Below are positions 15,565-23,646 of a stretch of DNA of 36,136 nucleotides, in pieces. The notes under the pieces were generated by a model. The model was not told the DNA's origin and ran no database searches. It saw only the letters and a list, made by a program, of their open reading frames with translations. The stretch is from the NCBI GenBank assembly GCA_013140715.1, contig JABFSG010000065.1, forward strand, positions 1 to 36,136, read 5' to 3'. Each line of letters starts with the position of its first letter. The first letter of the stretch is position 1. This DNA is from Nitrospiraceae bacterium. Lineage in GTDB: Bacteria > Nitrospirota > Nitrospiria > Nitrospirales > Nitrospiraceae. The position numbers and the translations under genes were made by a program.

Positions 15565-17599
15565 GCCGGCCCACAGGAAAGACCGCGTGGAAAGACAGCG
15601 CGTTCTCATCTATTGTCAGCATATCCTCGGAATGGGCCACCTCATCAGAAGTATGGCGATTGCGCGGGCGCTCAAGAATTGCGACGTCCTGTTTGTGAAC
15701 GGCGGCGAATCGTTATCGGGAATCGACATTCCTTCCTGGGTCACGGTTGTGAATATGCCCCCCATCACTTCCGATGGGGAATTCCAATCGTTGAACGTCT
15801 CGACCTCGCAGTCCACACTCGAAGAAGTTCAGCAGGCCCGCAAAGCACAGTTATTGGATTGTTTCGATCGCCATCGCCCCCATGTACTGATCATCGAGCT
15901 GTTTCCGTTCGGGAGAAAGCGCTTTGCGTTCGAATTACTGCCGCTGCTGGCGCACATTCGCCTGTCGGCCGGTTCTACCAAAGTGGTCTGCAGCCTGCGG
16001 GATATCCTGGTTACAAAATCGGATCAGGTCCGCCATGAGGACTGGGTCGTGAGTCTGATGAATCGATACTTCGATCTCCTCCTGATTCATTCTGATCCGA
16101 CATTTCAGACCTTGGATGAGACATTTTCACGGCGCCAAGATCTCCGATGCGATGTCCGATATACGGGCTTTGTCACGCAGGAACCTGACGAGCGGGTCGA
16201 TCGTCCGGTTGTGGAACGCGAGCCGACTTCCGATGGAGTTCCCCTGGTCCTCGCGAGTGTCGGCGGCGGTCGCGTGGGATACGAACTCCTTGACAGCGCG
16301 GTTCAGGCTTCCTCTCTGCTGATGAAGACGCACCCCCATCGGATGCTCGTCTTCACCGGGCCCTATATGCCGGATCAGCAGTATGAGCAGCTTCAACACC
16401 TTGCAGCCCAGCAGCAGCATATCGAGATCCGCCGTTTCACCTCCCATTTCCAGTCGCTTATGAAACGTGCAACAGTCTCCATCTCGATGGCGGGCTATAA
16501 TACCTGCATGAACCTGTTAACGACTGGCACTCGAGCCCTGGTCCTACCCTTTACCGGTCACGCGAATGAAGAGCAAACGATTCGCGCGAAGAAACTGGAG
16601 CGATGCGGGTTGCTTACGATGTTGAAACCGGACGATCTCCTTCCAGATCGACTAGCCGCCAAGATTGAAATGTTGCTGACAGGATCCCATGCAGATCGCC
16701 GTCATTCCATCAATGTCGACGGAGGCAAACAGACGGCCATCGCCGTCGAAGCACTCGTCTCGAAACCGCACATCCGTTCTTCCACGACAGATAGGGGGCC
16801 TGCTTCAAATTCTGGATCTCAGACGGAGAGCTGGCTCTCAGACCTGCACCGATTTCTTACATCGCAGCAAACCCAGGGACAAGACCTGCACCTCTTCCTC
16901 AGAGACGATGATGTCGATGAGGATGAGGAAACACTAAGCCATCTGCTGGATATTGCACTGGCGCGCGCCGTTCCGATGAATCTGGAGATCGTTCCTGCCC
17001 GGCTCACAGCTGCCACGATCGCCGTTCTGAAAAATACCCTCAGGGCCGATCCCTCTCTGTTGAGTCTCAACCAGCACGGCTGGATCCATGCCAACCATGA
17101 AATCGAAGGACGCAAATGCGAGTTCGGTCCTGCGCGCTCTCTGTTACAACAAGGCGAAGATATCGCCCGGGGGAAGGCCCTGTTGGAAACAGCATTCGAA
17201 GATCGGTTCTACCCCGCCTTCACTCCCCCCTGGAATCGTTGCACCAAAGACACCTATCAGGTCCTCGACGAACTAGGATTTCTCATCCTGTCCAAGGACC
17301 GGGGAAAAGAGCCGATCGCCAGCTACCGGTTCAAGGATATTTCCACGACGTTGGATCTCTATACGTGGAAAACAGGCGCCAGGATGAAAGCCCCGCATGA
17401 GATCGTCCAGGGGCTGATTTCGCAAATGCAGGAGCTCCCTGTAGTAGGTCTCCTCCTGCACCATAAAGTTATGGATGCCGCGGCATTTTATTTTCTCGAC
17501 CAGCTTCTCCGCGAGCTTTCTCGCTTCCCTGTTATACGGTTCCATACCTTCCAAACGTTACTCCCGCTCACGGCAAAAGCACGGATGGTGCCACGATGA
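15554..17599 (+). CDS. GT28-like glycosyltransferase fused to polysaccharide deacetylase-like domain
   Basis: This 681-residue fusion starts at ATG 15554, 11 nt inside the preceding gene. A longer in-frame start at 15491 adds 21 residues lying over that gene and is less likely. Residues 15-410 form a GT28/MurG-like transferase: YCQHILGMGHLIRSMAIA, LASVGGGRVGYELL (232-245), and SISMAGYNTCMNLL (309-322). Residues about 425-680 resemble a NodB/polysaccharide-deacetylase domain: FLRDDDVDED (448-457), QHGWIHANH (507-515, His508/512/515) and PPWNR (558-562). A transferase that adds and then N- or O-deacetylates a sugar in one polypeptide fits the fusion. It overlaps the ABC exporter by ATGA. The family call for the second half is from motifs only. 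Confidence 0.8.
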   Translation: MSHEPAHRKDRVERQRVLIYCQHILGMGHLIRSMAIARALKNCDVLFVNGGESLSGIDIPSWVTVVNMPPITSDGEFQSLNVSTSQSTLEEVQQARKAQLLDCFDRHRPHVLIIELFPFGRKRFAFELLPLLAHIRLSAGSTKVVCSLRDILVTKSDQVRHEDWVVSLMNRYFDLLLIHSDPTFQTLDETFSRRQDLRCDVRYTGFVTQEPDERVDRPVVEREPTSDGVPLVLASVGGGRVGYELLDSAVQASSLLMKTHPHRMLVFTGPYMPDQQYEQLQHLAAQQQHIEIRRFTSHFQSLMKRATVSISMAGYNTCMNLLTTGTRALVLPFTGHANEEQTIRAKKLERCGLLTMLKPDDLLPDRLAAKIEMLLTGSHADRRHSINVDGGKQTAIAVEALVSKPHIRSSTTDRGPASNSGSQTESWLSDLHRFLTSQQTQGQDLHLFLRDDDVDEDEETLSHLLDIALARAVPMNLEIVPARLTAATIAVLKNTLRADPSLLSLNQHGWIHANHEIEGRKCEFGPARSLLQQGEDIARGKALLETAFEDRFYPAFTPPWNRCTKDTYQVLDELGFLILSKDRGKEPIASYRFKDISTTLDLYTWKTGARMKAPHEIVQGLISQMQELPVVGLLLHHKVMDAAAFYFLDQLLRELSRFPVIRFHTFQTLLPLTAKARMVPR

Positions 17600-19473
17600 C
17601 AAGGACAGATGTCACGCTTCGAGGCCGTGCTCGATTCCGGGAAATCATCGCCTCCCACTTGCGATCTGCCAAAAAACACCTCGGTCTGGCGGCCGGCTGC
17701 CTGCTGGGTGTAACCGTGATGCAGCTCTTGGTGCCATGGCCGCTCAAGATTATTTTAGACCATGTCCTCCTTCAGAAGCCGATGCCCCAGTCGCTGTCTT
17801 TCCTCGATGGGCTGAACCAAACCTGGCCACTGATGCTTCTGGTGGGTCTTGCCGCTTCGATCGCGGTAATCGCCGTGATCAGCGGAGCCTTGGCCTACGC
17901 ACAATCGTTTGTGACCAGCAAGATCGGTCACCATTTGGTGTTTGCGATCAGGCGAAGCCTGTTCTCTCATGTGCAACAGCTGTCACTCTCCTTCCACTCA
18001 CGAACCAATTCTGGCGAACTGCTGACGAAGTTGGCAGGCGACACCCAGACCTTGAAAAGCGCCTTCACCGACATTCCGCTGACAGTCTCGGGCCACACAC
18101 TCACCTGTTTCGGCATGTTCGCAGTCATGTTCTTCATTAATTGGGAACTGAGCCTGATCATCCTGGCCACGATGCCGGTCCTCATTGCCACCCTCTTTAT
18201 CTTGAATCGAAAAATTCGCGCGACCACACGCGACCAGAGAAACCAGGAAGGTCACGTCGCCTCACGACTCAACGAGGTCCTCTCCTCTATCTCGGTCGTC
18301 CAGGCTTTCGGACGGGAACGGTTTGAGCAAGATCGGTTCGAACAGGAAGGCGCAAAACACTTGCAGACCGGGCTCCGAACGGCCAGAACCACTGCCGCCT
18401 TGACGCGAGTGGTCTCGATGATCGGCGCGGCAAGCACGGCGGCCACCGTATTCTTCGGCGCCTGGCAGGTGCTCAAGGGACACATGACACCGGGCGACCT
18501 GTTGGTCTTCGTCGGCTACGTCAAGAATCTATACGGACCCATCAAGGACCTTTCAAAGTTGTCGGCGCAATTCTCTCAAGCCATGGTCGGCGCCCAACGT
18601 ATTGCCGATTTGCTTGGGATCGAGCCGGAGATTCAGGACCGGCCTGACGCAGTTAAAGCCGGACGCCTCAGCGGAGACATTCGATTCGAGCATGTATCAT
18701 TCGGATATTTGGAGGGATCCCGCGTGCTGCACGACCTCTCCTTCCAGATTGCGCCGGGTCAACGCATCGCATTGGTCGGCCCATCCGGAGCAGGCAAGTC
18801 CTCGTTGGTCGGCTTGCTCCTCCGTCTCTATCAGCCCTCGGAGGGACACATCGTCCTGGATCGAATCGACCTGGCGGACTATGAGCGTCAATCGCTTCGT
18901 CGTGAGATCGGCACAGTGCTCCAAGATTCGCTCCTGTTCCAAACCAGCATCGCTGAAAATATTTCCTACGGCAAAGAAGACGCGACGCGTGAACAGATCA
19001 TGGATGCAGCCAGGGAAGCCAATTCCCATGATTTCATCATGAGGCTTTCCGAAGGCTACGAGACCGTCGTCGGAGAACGAGGCGGCACGTTGTCCGGTGG
19101 ACAGAGGCAACGGATCTGTCTCGCGCGAGCGCTCGTCAAACAACCCTCTATTTTGATTCTGGACGAACCGACCGCCTCACTGGACCCGGAGTCGGCCACC
19201 TACGTTCGAGAAGCCATCACCGGTGTGCATGCAGACCGTACCACGATCGTTATTACCCACCACCTTGTTGGAATGGAACTGTTCGACCAAATCCTCGTCT
19301 TGGAACAGGGACGCCTGGTCGAACAGGGAACGCACCACCAATTGCTGAACCGCCAGGGTCTCTATGCAAATCTCTATGAGCAACAGGCGCCGCGCCAGCT
19401 CAGCGACCAAGACGCCGCTACCGATTCGCCTGGGGCATCCACTTCTGAAAGGGAAATGAAGCAGCATCCTTAA
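17596..19473 (+). CDS. MsbA-type ABC exporter (fused permease-ATPase)
   Basis: This 625-residue half-transporter has an N-terminal membrane domain of six helices (about 30-50, 78-100, 160-182, 185-205, 272-292 and 300-315). The C-terminal ATPase has Walker A GPSGAGKSS (395-403), signature LSGGQRQR (499-506), Walker B ILILDEPTAS (519-528) and an H-loop histidine in VITHH (552-556). It is full length for lipid A or lipid-linked polysaccharide exporters (about 580-620). As the last gene of the tightly packed operon, it probably flips the lipid-linked oligosaccharide, or a glycolipid, across the inner membrane. The last 25 residues form a Ser/Asp-rich tail of unknown role. Confidence 0.95.
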   Translation: MTRTDVTLRGRARFREIIASHLRSAKKHLGLAAGCLLGVTVMQLLVPWPLKIILDHVLLQKPMPQSLSFLDGLNQTWPLMLLVGLAASIAVIAVISGALAYAQSFVTSKIGHHLVFAIRRSLFSHVQQLSLSFHSRTNSGELLTKLAGDTQTLKSAFTDIPLTVSGHTLTCFGMFAVMFFINWELSLIILATMPVLIATLFILNRKIRATTRDQRNQEGHVASRLNEVLSSISVVQAFGRERFEQDRFEQEGAKHLQTGLRTARTTAALTRVVSMIGAASTAATVFFGAWQVLKGHMTPGDLLVFVGYVKNLYGPIKDLSKLSAQFSQAMVGAQRIADLLGIEPEIQDRPDAVKAGRLSGDIRFEHVSFGYLEGSRVLHDLSFQIAPGQRIALVGPSGAGKSSLVGLLLRLYQPSEGHIVLDRIDLADYERQSLRREIGTVLQDSLLFQTSIAENISYGKEDATREQIMDAAREANSHDFIMRLSEGYETVVGERGGTLSGGQRQRICLARALVKQPSILILDEPTASLDPESATYVREAITGVHADRTTIVITHHLVGMELFDQILVLEQGRLVEQGTHHQLLNRQGLYANLYEQQAPRQLSDQDAATDSPGASTSEREMKQHP

Positions 19474-19664
19474 GCTTATGCCGCCGCTTGGACCCTGCGA
19501 TACACATTGTTGATGACGGTTATGGTGTATCGCGCAGGCGCCAGCTGCGGAGGCCTCATGTGTTTGGGTGATGTTCGTCAAAATCTGTCAAAGCGCCTGC
19601 CCATCATTCGCAAAATTTCAACAATTGAGTGACATGAATCGTTCCTATTGGCATCTTAACGGGC
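19474..19664 (+). other. Intergenic region with inverted repeat after the ABC exporter
   Basis: These 191 nt contain no gene. An inverted repeat CGATACAC (19498-19505) / GTGTATCG (19525-19532), extended by outer CCTG/CAGG, lies after the operon. It has no T-run, so it is not a clear intrinsic terminator. A pair of GTCAAA sequences 10 nt apart (near 19570) and a weak TTGAGT -35-like element precede the AlgE-like gene. I cannot define a promoter here. Confidence 0.4.
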
Positions 19665-21158
19665 ATGCCTAAGCCCAGCACACAACAAATTATCCTGTCG
19701 GCAATTTTTGCGTTATTGCTCACCAATATCGCGCAGGCTGCAACCGAGTTCACCGATGGGACTGCGAATCCTTCGACTTCATCATCCGACAGTTCATCGG
19801 CAACTACTTCGAGCATAGGGCCTCTTGACCCAACTGCGCCACCGAAACCCGCTACACCCACAGCTCCGCTGAAAGAGGCTTTTGACCCGAATGCCCCACT
19901 GATACCCGCTCAACCGAGTGTTCTAGTGAAAGAGCCTTTTGACCCGAATGCGCCGCCAAGAACTACGATACCCATAGGTCCCAATTTGACCTTCGGCGGA
20001 TATATCGAGCTCAATGCTGAATCAGACCGTGGCTATAGCCTCAATACAAAGACGAATGATGCGACCAGCATTTTTACGCCGAAACTTTCTCCTGCTTTCT
20101 CCTATGACCCCAACCGATACCTCCAGATCTACGCGAACCCTACAGTCGAAACACCTGTCGCCTTCGAAGAAACTATAGACAATACTCAAACCCCAGCGGT
20201 GAAATTGAACCTGGCTTTTTTGACGCTGAAGAATATCGTCGATGGAGTGAGGCTGCAGGTAGGAAGACAACGTTTCATCGATACGAAAAGATGGCTGTTC
20301 AACGAAAGTATGGACGCGGCCAGGCTGGCCTACCAATACGAAAACATATCCCTGGAACTTTCAGCGAGTCGTTTCTCTCTGTTTCAGACTGATTTATTGA
20401 ACCGGGAGCGAAAGGACATCGGGGAGACTTCCATCAATTATTACTCGTATCTCGATTACAAGTTCGGCCCTAAAAATCATGTCGGCGTTTTTGCCCTCTA
20501 CCAGGATGAGCAACTATTGAATCAGAAACATCCTATCTTTGTCGGCTTGCAGTCAGAGGGTAGAATAGTGAAGCATCTCAAGTACTGGCTTCAAACAGCG
20601 ATTGTACGCGGCACAGATGGTTCCAGACATATTCGCGGGGAAGCGATCGATGTGGGCCTGACCCAGGTCTTTGGCGGGGCCTTGGAGCCCTCCGTTACAG
20701 TCGGTTACGCCTATGGCACCGGGGACAGCAATCCAAACGATAATGTCGATACCTCCTTTCGCCAAACTGGGTTTCAGGGCAATTCGGATAAATTCAACGG
20801 CGTAGCGCGGTTTAAATATTATGGCGAAGTGCTGGACCCCAGACTGACCAACCTCATGATTTTCACCGGTGGGGTAGGCATCAGACCGGGCGAAAAGACA
20901 TCGTTCGACCTGGTCTATCACTACTATTTGCAAGACCATGCTTCGACAAGTATTCGAGGTTCCGATCTCACGACTGACCCGACCGGACTCAGTAAATATG
21001 TCGGCAGCGAAGTGGATCTTGTGGCTGGATATCAGGAAATAGCAGCCTTGCAGACCAAGTTTGTCCTCGGTTACTTCATGCCAGGCAGGGCCTTTACCGA
21101 CACTTCCCGTGACGGAGCTTTTCTAGCCAGTATCCTATTCCGGTACAACTTCTACTAA
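19665..21158 (+). CDS. AlgE-type alginate-export family outer-membrane porin
   Basis: This 497-residue protein starts with a signal peptide (residues 1-25, ending NIAQA-A), a Ser/Thr-rich stretch (about 26-46) and a Pro-rich linker with repeated FDPNAP units (about 49-105). A beta-barrel follows, beginning FGGYIELNAESDRGYSL and ending with the aromatic IL-FRYNFY. The second half has the family-typical GTGDSNPND, FRQTGFQGNSDKFNGV, RYYGEVLDPRL-like and VYHYYLQDHA segments of the Alginate_exp (AlgE) family. Its role is probably passage of an anionic polysaccharide through the outer membrane. It follows the polysaccharide operon. No clear Shine-Dalgarno is visible upstream. Confidence 0.88.
   Translation: MPKPSTQQIILSAIFALLLTNIAQAATEFTDGTANPSTSSSDSSSATTSSIGPLDPTAPPKPATPTAPLKEAFDPNAPLIPAQPSVLVKEPFDPNAPPRTTIPIGPNLTFGGYIELNAESDRGYSLNTKTNDATSIFTPKLSPAFSYDPNRYLQIYANPTVETPVAFEETIDNTQTPAVKLNLAFLTLKNIVDGVRLQVGRQRFIDTKRWLFNESMDAARLAYQYENISLELSASRFSLFQTDLLNRERKDIGETSINYYSYLDYKFGPKNHVGVFALYQDEQLLNQKHPIFVGLQSEGRIVKHLKYWLQTAIVRGTDGSRHIRGEAIDVGLTQVFGGALEPSVTVGYAYGTGDSNPNDNVDTSFRQTGFQGNSDKFNGVARFKYYGEVLDPRLTNLMIFTGGVGIRPGEKTSFDLVYHYYLQDHASTSIRGSDLTTDPTGLSKYVGSEVDLVAGYQEIAALQTKFVLGYFMPGRAFTDTSRDGAFLASILFRYNFY
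19810..19970 (+). repeat. Tandem FDPNAP-encoding repeats in the AlgE-like linker
   Basis: Two near-identical segments (GAAAGAGGCTTTTGACCCGA and GAAAGAGCCTTTTGACCCGA) and an earlier degenerate copy (CTTGACCCAACTGCGCC) encode a repeated L(K)E(A/P)FDPNAP peptide with a period of about 19-20 residues. This is a Pro-rich spacer between the signal peptide and barrel, probably of variable copy number. Confidence 0.65.
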
Positions 21159-21226
21159 CTTGCATTCTTCATGAACACTGTCACTGCTTAGGTATGTAGG
21201 CTGACGGACGAAGGCCGGTCTGAGGG

Positions 21227-21296
21227 GCGGGGCAGACAGACGGCGAAGCCAGTACCACTTTCAGCCTTCCAGCTTCAGTCTATCTACCTGCCCCGC
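21227..21296. terminator. Inverted repeat between convergent AlgE-like and minus-strand genes
   Basis: GCGGGGCAG (21227-21235) pairs perfectly with CTGCCCCGC (21288-21296) with a spacer of 52 nt. It lies between the stop codons of two convergent genes. It could serve as a transcription end, but has no T-run, so the terminator call is tentative. Confidence 0.35.
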
Positions 21297-21305
21297 ACCA
21301 AGCTT

Positions 21306-21779
21306 CTAGGGAATCTCGTCAAGGATGGTCGATTGGATCGATGGCAATGGCGCAGTCTGACGGGGAGGACCTGGAAGGATGCGTGCTGAGCCGGTCTGAT
21401 TGGCGCCTTGGATCAGGCCGATCGAAAGTTGCGGTCCAAGCGTGTTCACAGCCCCGCTCCATGCTTGACCGGTTGTGGGATTCCGAAAGCTAAACGATTG
21501 AAAATTGTTCCCCGGATTATACAGAAACCCTTGCGTGCCTTGATTGTCGAGATAGAGGCTCCCTGAGCCGGGTCCGGTGAATAGTGGCGCGACCCCTCCA
21601 TCGAATGACCGGACACTGGAGATCGATTGAGCCCAAGCCTGCGAGTTCAGCGATAGGGCGGTGAACAGGAGGAGAGCCAGCGCAGACAACGATGCGGGAA
21701 GCGCCAAGGACGACAGAATGGATTGCCTGCCCCAAGAGCGATTGAACCGCCGTTCAGTTAGTCCATGACAGCCAGGCAT
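21306..21779 (-). CDS. Small secreted protein of unknown function
   Basis: This 157-residue protein has a basic N-region and a long hydrophobic signal segment (about 22-46), with likely cleavage at QAWAQ-S. The mature part of about 105 residues is Gly, Asn, Ser and Pro rich (GPGSGSLYLDNQGTQGFLYNPGNNFQSFSF). No family is recognised. It lies between the AlgE-like porin and the TolC-family gene on the opposite strand. It has its own promoter-like TATAAT six bases from the ATG, so the mRNA may be leaderless. Its location suggests a periplasmic or surface component of the polysaccharide export machinery, but this is inference. The coding-like composition and signal peptide support a real gene. Confidence 0.6.
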   Translation of the reverse strand: MPGCHGLTERRFNRSWGRQSILSSLALPASLSALALLLFTALSLNSQAWAQSISSVRSFDGGVAPLFTGPGSGSLYLDNQGTQGFLYNPGNNFQSFSFRNPTTGQAWSGAVNTLGPQLSIGLIQGANQTGSARILPGPPRQTAPLPSIQSTILDEIP

Positions 21780-21785
21780 GAAATG

Positions 21786-21815
21786 ATTATAGTATGGACA
21801 GATCTTTCTTGTCGA
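21786..21815 (-). promoter_or_regulatory. Promoter for the small secreted protein gene (possible leaderless)
   Basis: On the minus strand TCGACA (21815-21810, -35) is spaced 18 nt from TATAAT (21791-21786, perfect -10). The expected start of transcription, 7 nt downstream of the -10, falls on the A of the ATG at 21779. No Shine-Dalgarno precedes this ATG. Confidence 0.45.
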
Positions 21816-21829
21816 TCAAAGGGGGCGAT

Positions 21830-23395
21830 ATGGAGCAGGGTGGCCCAGTACATGGGTGGTGGCGCACAGTTGGCTATGCCGTCAGTATCGGCTTGGTCTT
21901 TTTGCCTGGACTGAGTTGGGGGCTGGAGATTGGAAAGGCACAGACCGAGGAACGACGGGAAACCATCTCTCTCGCCGATGCGGCATTACAAGCGCTGAAA
22001 CATAACCTGGATATCACTGTCAGCCGCCACACGAAAGAAAGCCGACAGGCCGACATCACCGTTGAACAGGCTAAGTTCGACCCGACCCTAAGTATGAACG
22101 GCCAATTCAATCGAACGGTGAACCCCCTCAATCGCCCGGTATTAGGCGCAACCGGTTTCAACTTGACCGGACTGACCACGTTCGATCAGCGCAGCCAGTC
22201 CGTCACGTTGGATGCGACGACAAACCTACTGACCGGCGGCAACATCGATCTAAACTATAGTCCTTCGCGAACAAGCGTAAACCAGAATCTGGCCGGAGGA
22301 TTCCTGTTCAACCCTTCCTATACAGGGGGTCTCGCGCTCACCCTCACTCAGCCGCTGCTCCGCAACGCCGGCATCGACATCACCAAGACCTTCATCCGTG
22401 TCGCGCAGAATAATGCCATTGTGGAAGAGCATGTCTTTCGCGATCGAGTCCTCACAGTCCTCGCGACGGTGGAACAGACCTATTGGGAAGTCGTCTTCGC
22501 CAATGAGAACCTCAAAGTGGCAGAGGCTGCTCTCAAGGCTGCGCAGGAACTCTTGGCCAGCAACCGCGCGAAGGCGAAGGCCGGCATCATGTCCCTCGTC
22601 GATGTCTTGCAAGCCGAAGCGGCAGTTGCATCCCGAGTCGAGCAGGTCCTGGTTGCGGATAAAGTGATCCGTGACCAGGAAGATCAGCTGCGCCGAATGC
22701 TCAATCCCGGGGAAGAGGATCTGCGTCAAGATGTGCGCTTAACCCCGCTCGACCAACCGACTGTGAGCCTCGAACCCATCAGCCTGCAGGAGGCTATCGA
22801 CATTGCCATCGAGCAACGGCCGGAAATCGTCCAAGCGAAGAAGAACATGGAGTCGAGCGACATCAATACACAATTTGCCAAGAATCAACTCCTCCCGACT
22901 CTCTCGTTTCAAGGAACTATGGGACTTGCGGGACTGGGGAAAGATTATGGCGACTCGGTGAACCGAAACTTCAGCGGCGATTACTATAATTACGGGGCGG
23001 GCCTCGTCCTCAGCTACCCGCTCGGCAACCGCTCGGCCTGGAGCACGTATAGCAAGCGGCAGCTGGAAGCAAAGAACGCAGAGGCGTCGCTCGTCAGCGT
23101 GCGCCAGCAAATTATCGTGGGTGTGCGCGAAGCGGTCCGGCGCGTCCAGACGGATTTCAAGCGAATCGAAACCACGAGATCGGCCAGAATCATGGCTGAG
23201 AAACAATTGCAAGCGGAGCAAGAGCGGCTGAAAGTAGGACTGAGCACCACTCGTTTTGTCCTCGACTTCCAGCGCGATCTCGCAACGGCCCAGGGAAACG
23301 AGTTGCGCGCCACAGTCGACTACAACAAATCGCTCTCTAACCTCGCACGGCACAAGGCTACGACACTCGACCGTTATAACCTCCAACTGAACTAG
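21830..23395 (+). CDS. TolC-family outer-membrane efflux or secretion channel
   Basis: The start at ATG 21830 is preferred because AAAGGGGG lies 4 nt before it. A longer frame from 21794 adds 12 residues without a ribosome site. The product of 521 residues has a signal segment (residues 12-32). Two outer-membrane efflux (OEP) repeats follow: the first begins ETISLADAALQALKHNLDI, the second LEPISLQEAIDIAIEQRPEI. Long coiled-coil helices alternate with barrel strands (LALTLTQPLLRNAGIDI, YYNYGAGLVLSYPLG). It is the usual TolC length. It is divergent from the secreted-protein gene and near the AlgE-like porin, so it may export a component or work with an unlinked inner-membrane pump. No membrane-fusion protein is encoded in the window. 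Confidence 0.9.
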   Translation: MEQGGPVHGWWRTVGYAVSIGLVFLPGLSWGLEIGKAQTEERRETISLADAALQALKHNLDITVSRHTKESRQADITVEQAKFDPTLSMNGQFNRTVNPLNRPVLGATGFNLTGLTTFDQRSQSVTLDATTNLLTGGNIDLNYSPSRTSVNQNLAGGFLFNPSYTGGLALTLTQPLLRNAGIDITKTFIRVAQNNAIVEEHVFRDRVLTVLATVEQTYWEVVFANENLKVAEAALKAAQELLASNRAKAKAGIMSLVDVLQAEAAVASRVEQVLVADKVIRDQEDQLRRMLNPGEEDLRQDVRLTPLDQPTVSLEPISLQEAIDIAIEQRPEIVQAKKNMESSDINTQFAKNQLLPTLSFQGTMGLAGLGKDYGDSVNRNFSGDYYNYGAGLVLSYPLGNRSAWSTYSKRQLEAKNAEASLVSVRQQIIVGVREAVRRVQTDFKRIETTRSARIMAEKQLQAEQERLKVGLSTTRFVLDFQRDLATAQGNELRATVDYNKSLSNLARHKATTLDRYNLQLN

Positions 23396-23489
23396 CCCGC
23401 ATTATTCATGAAGCTTCTGCTACAAGCGTGGATACGCGGCCGTGCCGGGCGGTCTCGCCGTTCACCCCTTCGTCATACTGGTGGGGGAT

Positions 23490-23631
23490 GGCGCCCTTCT
23501 TCTTGGCGCCTGTCCCCGTCTGAACAGCGGGACAGGAACTGCCGCAGACGGCAGAGCCAGTCCCCTGCGCTCCGAGCGCCCGCCTCGCGCCCACTCCCTT
23601 ACCCTCCCCCATGCTATGGGGGAGGGAAGGG
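23490..23631. repeat. Cluster of four hairpin-forming inverted repeats (REP/BIME-like)
   Basis: In about 140 nt: GGCGCC-N9-GGCGCC (23490-23510), CCTGTCCC-N12-GGGACAGG (23509-23536), CTGCCG-CAGA-CGGCAG (23539-23554), and a strong CCCTCCCCCAT-GCT-ATGGGGGAGGG with outer CCCTT/AAGGG (23596-23631). None has a clear T-run. The gap of 251 nt between tolC-like and CPBP genes has no other gene. This fits REP-type intergenic elements or a structured transcript end. Confidence 0.6.
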
Positions 23632-23646
23632 TGAGGGCTGACTTCC

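Noticed and set aside
19650..19664. Sigma-54 promoter before the AlgE-like gene
   Set aside because: TTGGCAT resembles the -24 part but the -12 TTGC element is missing.
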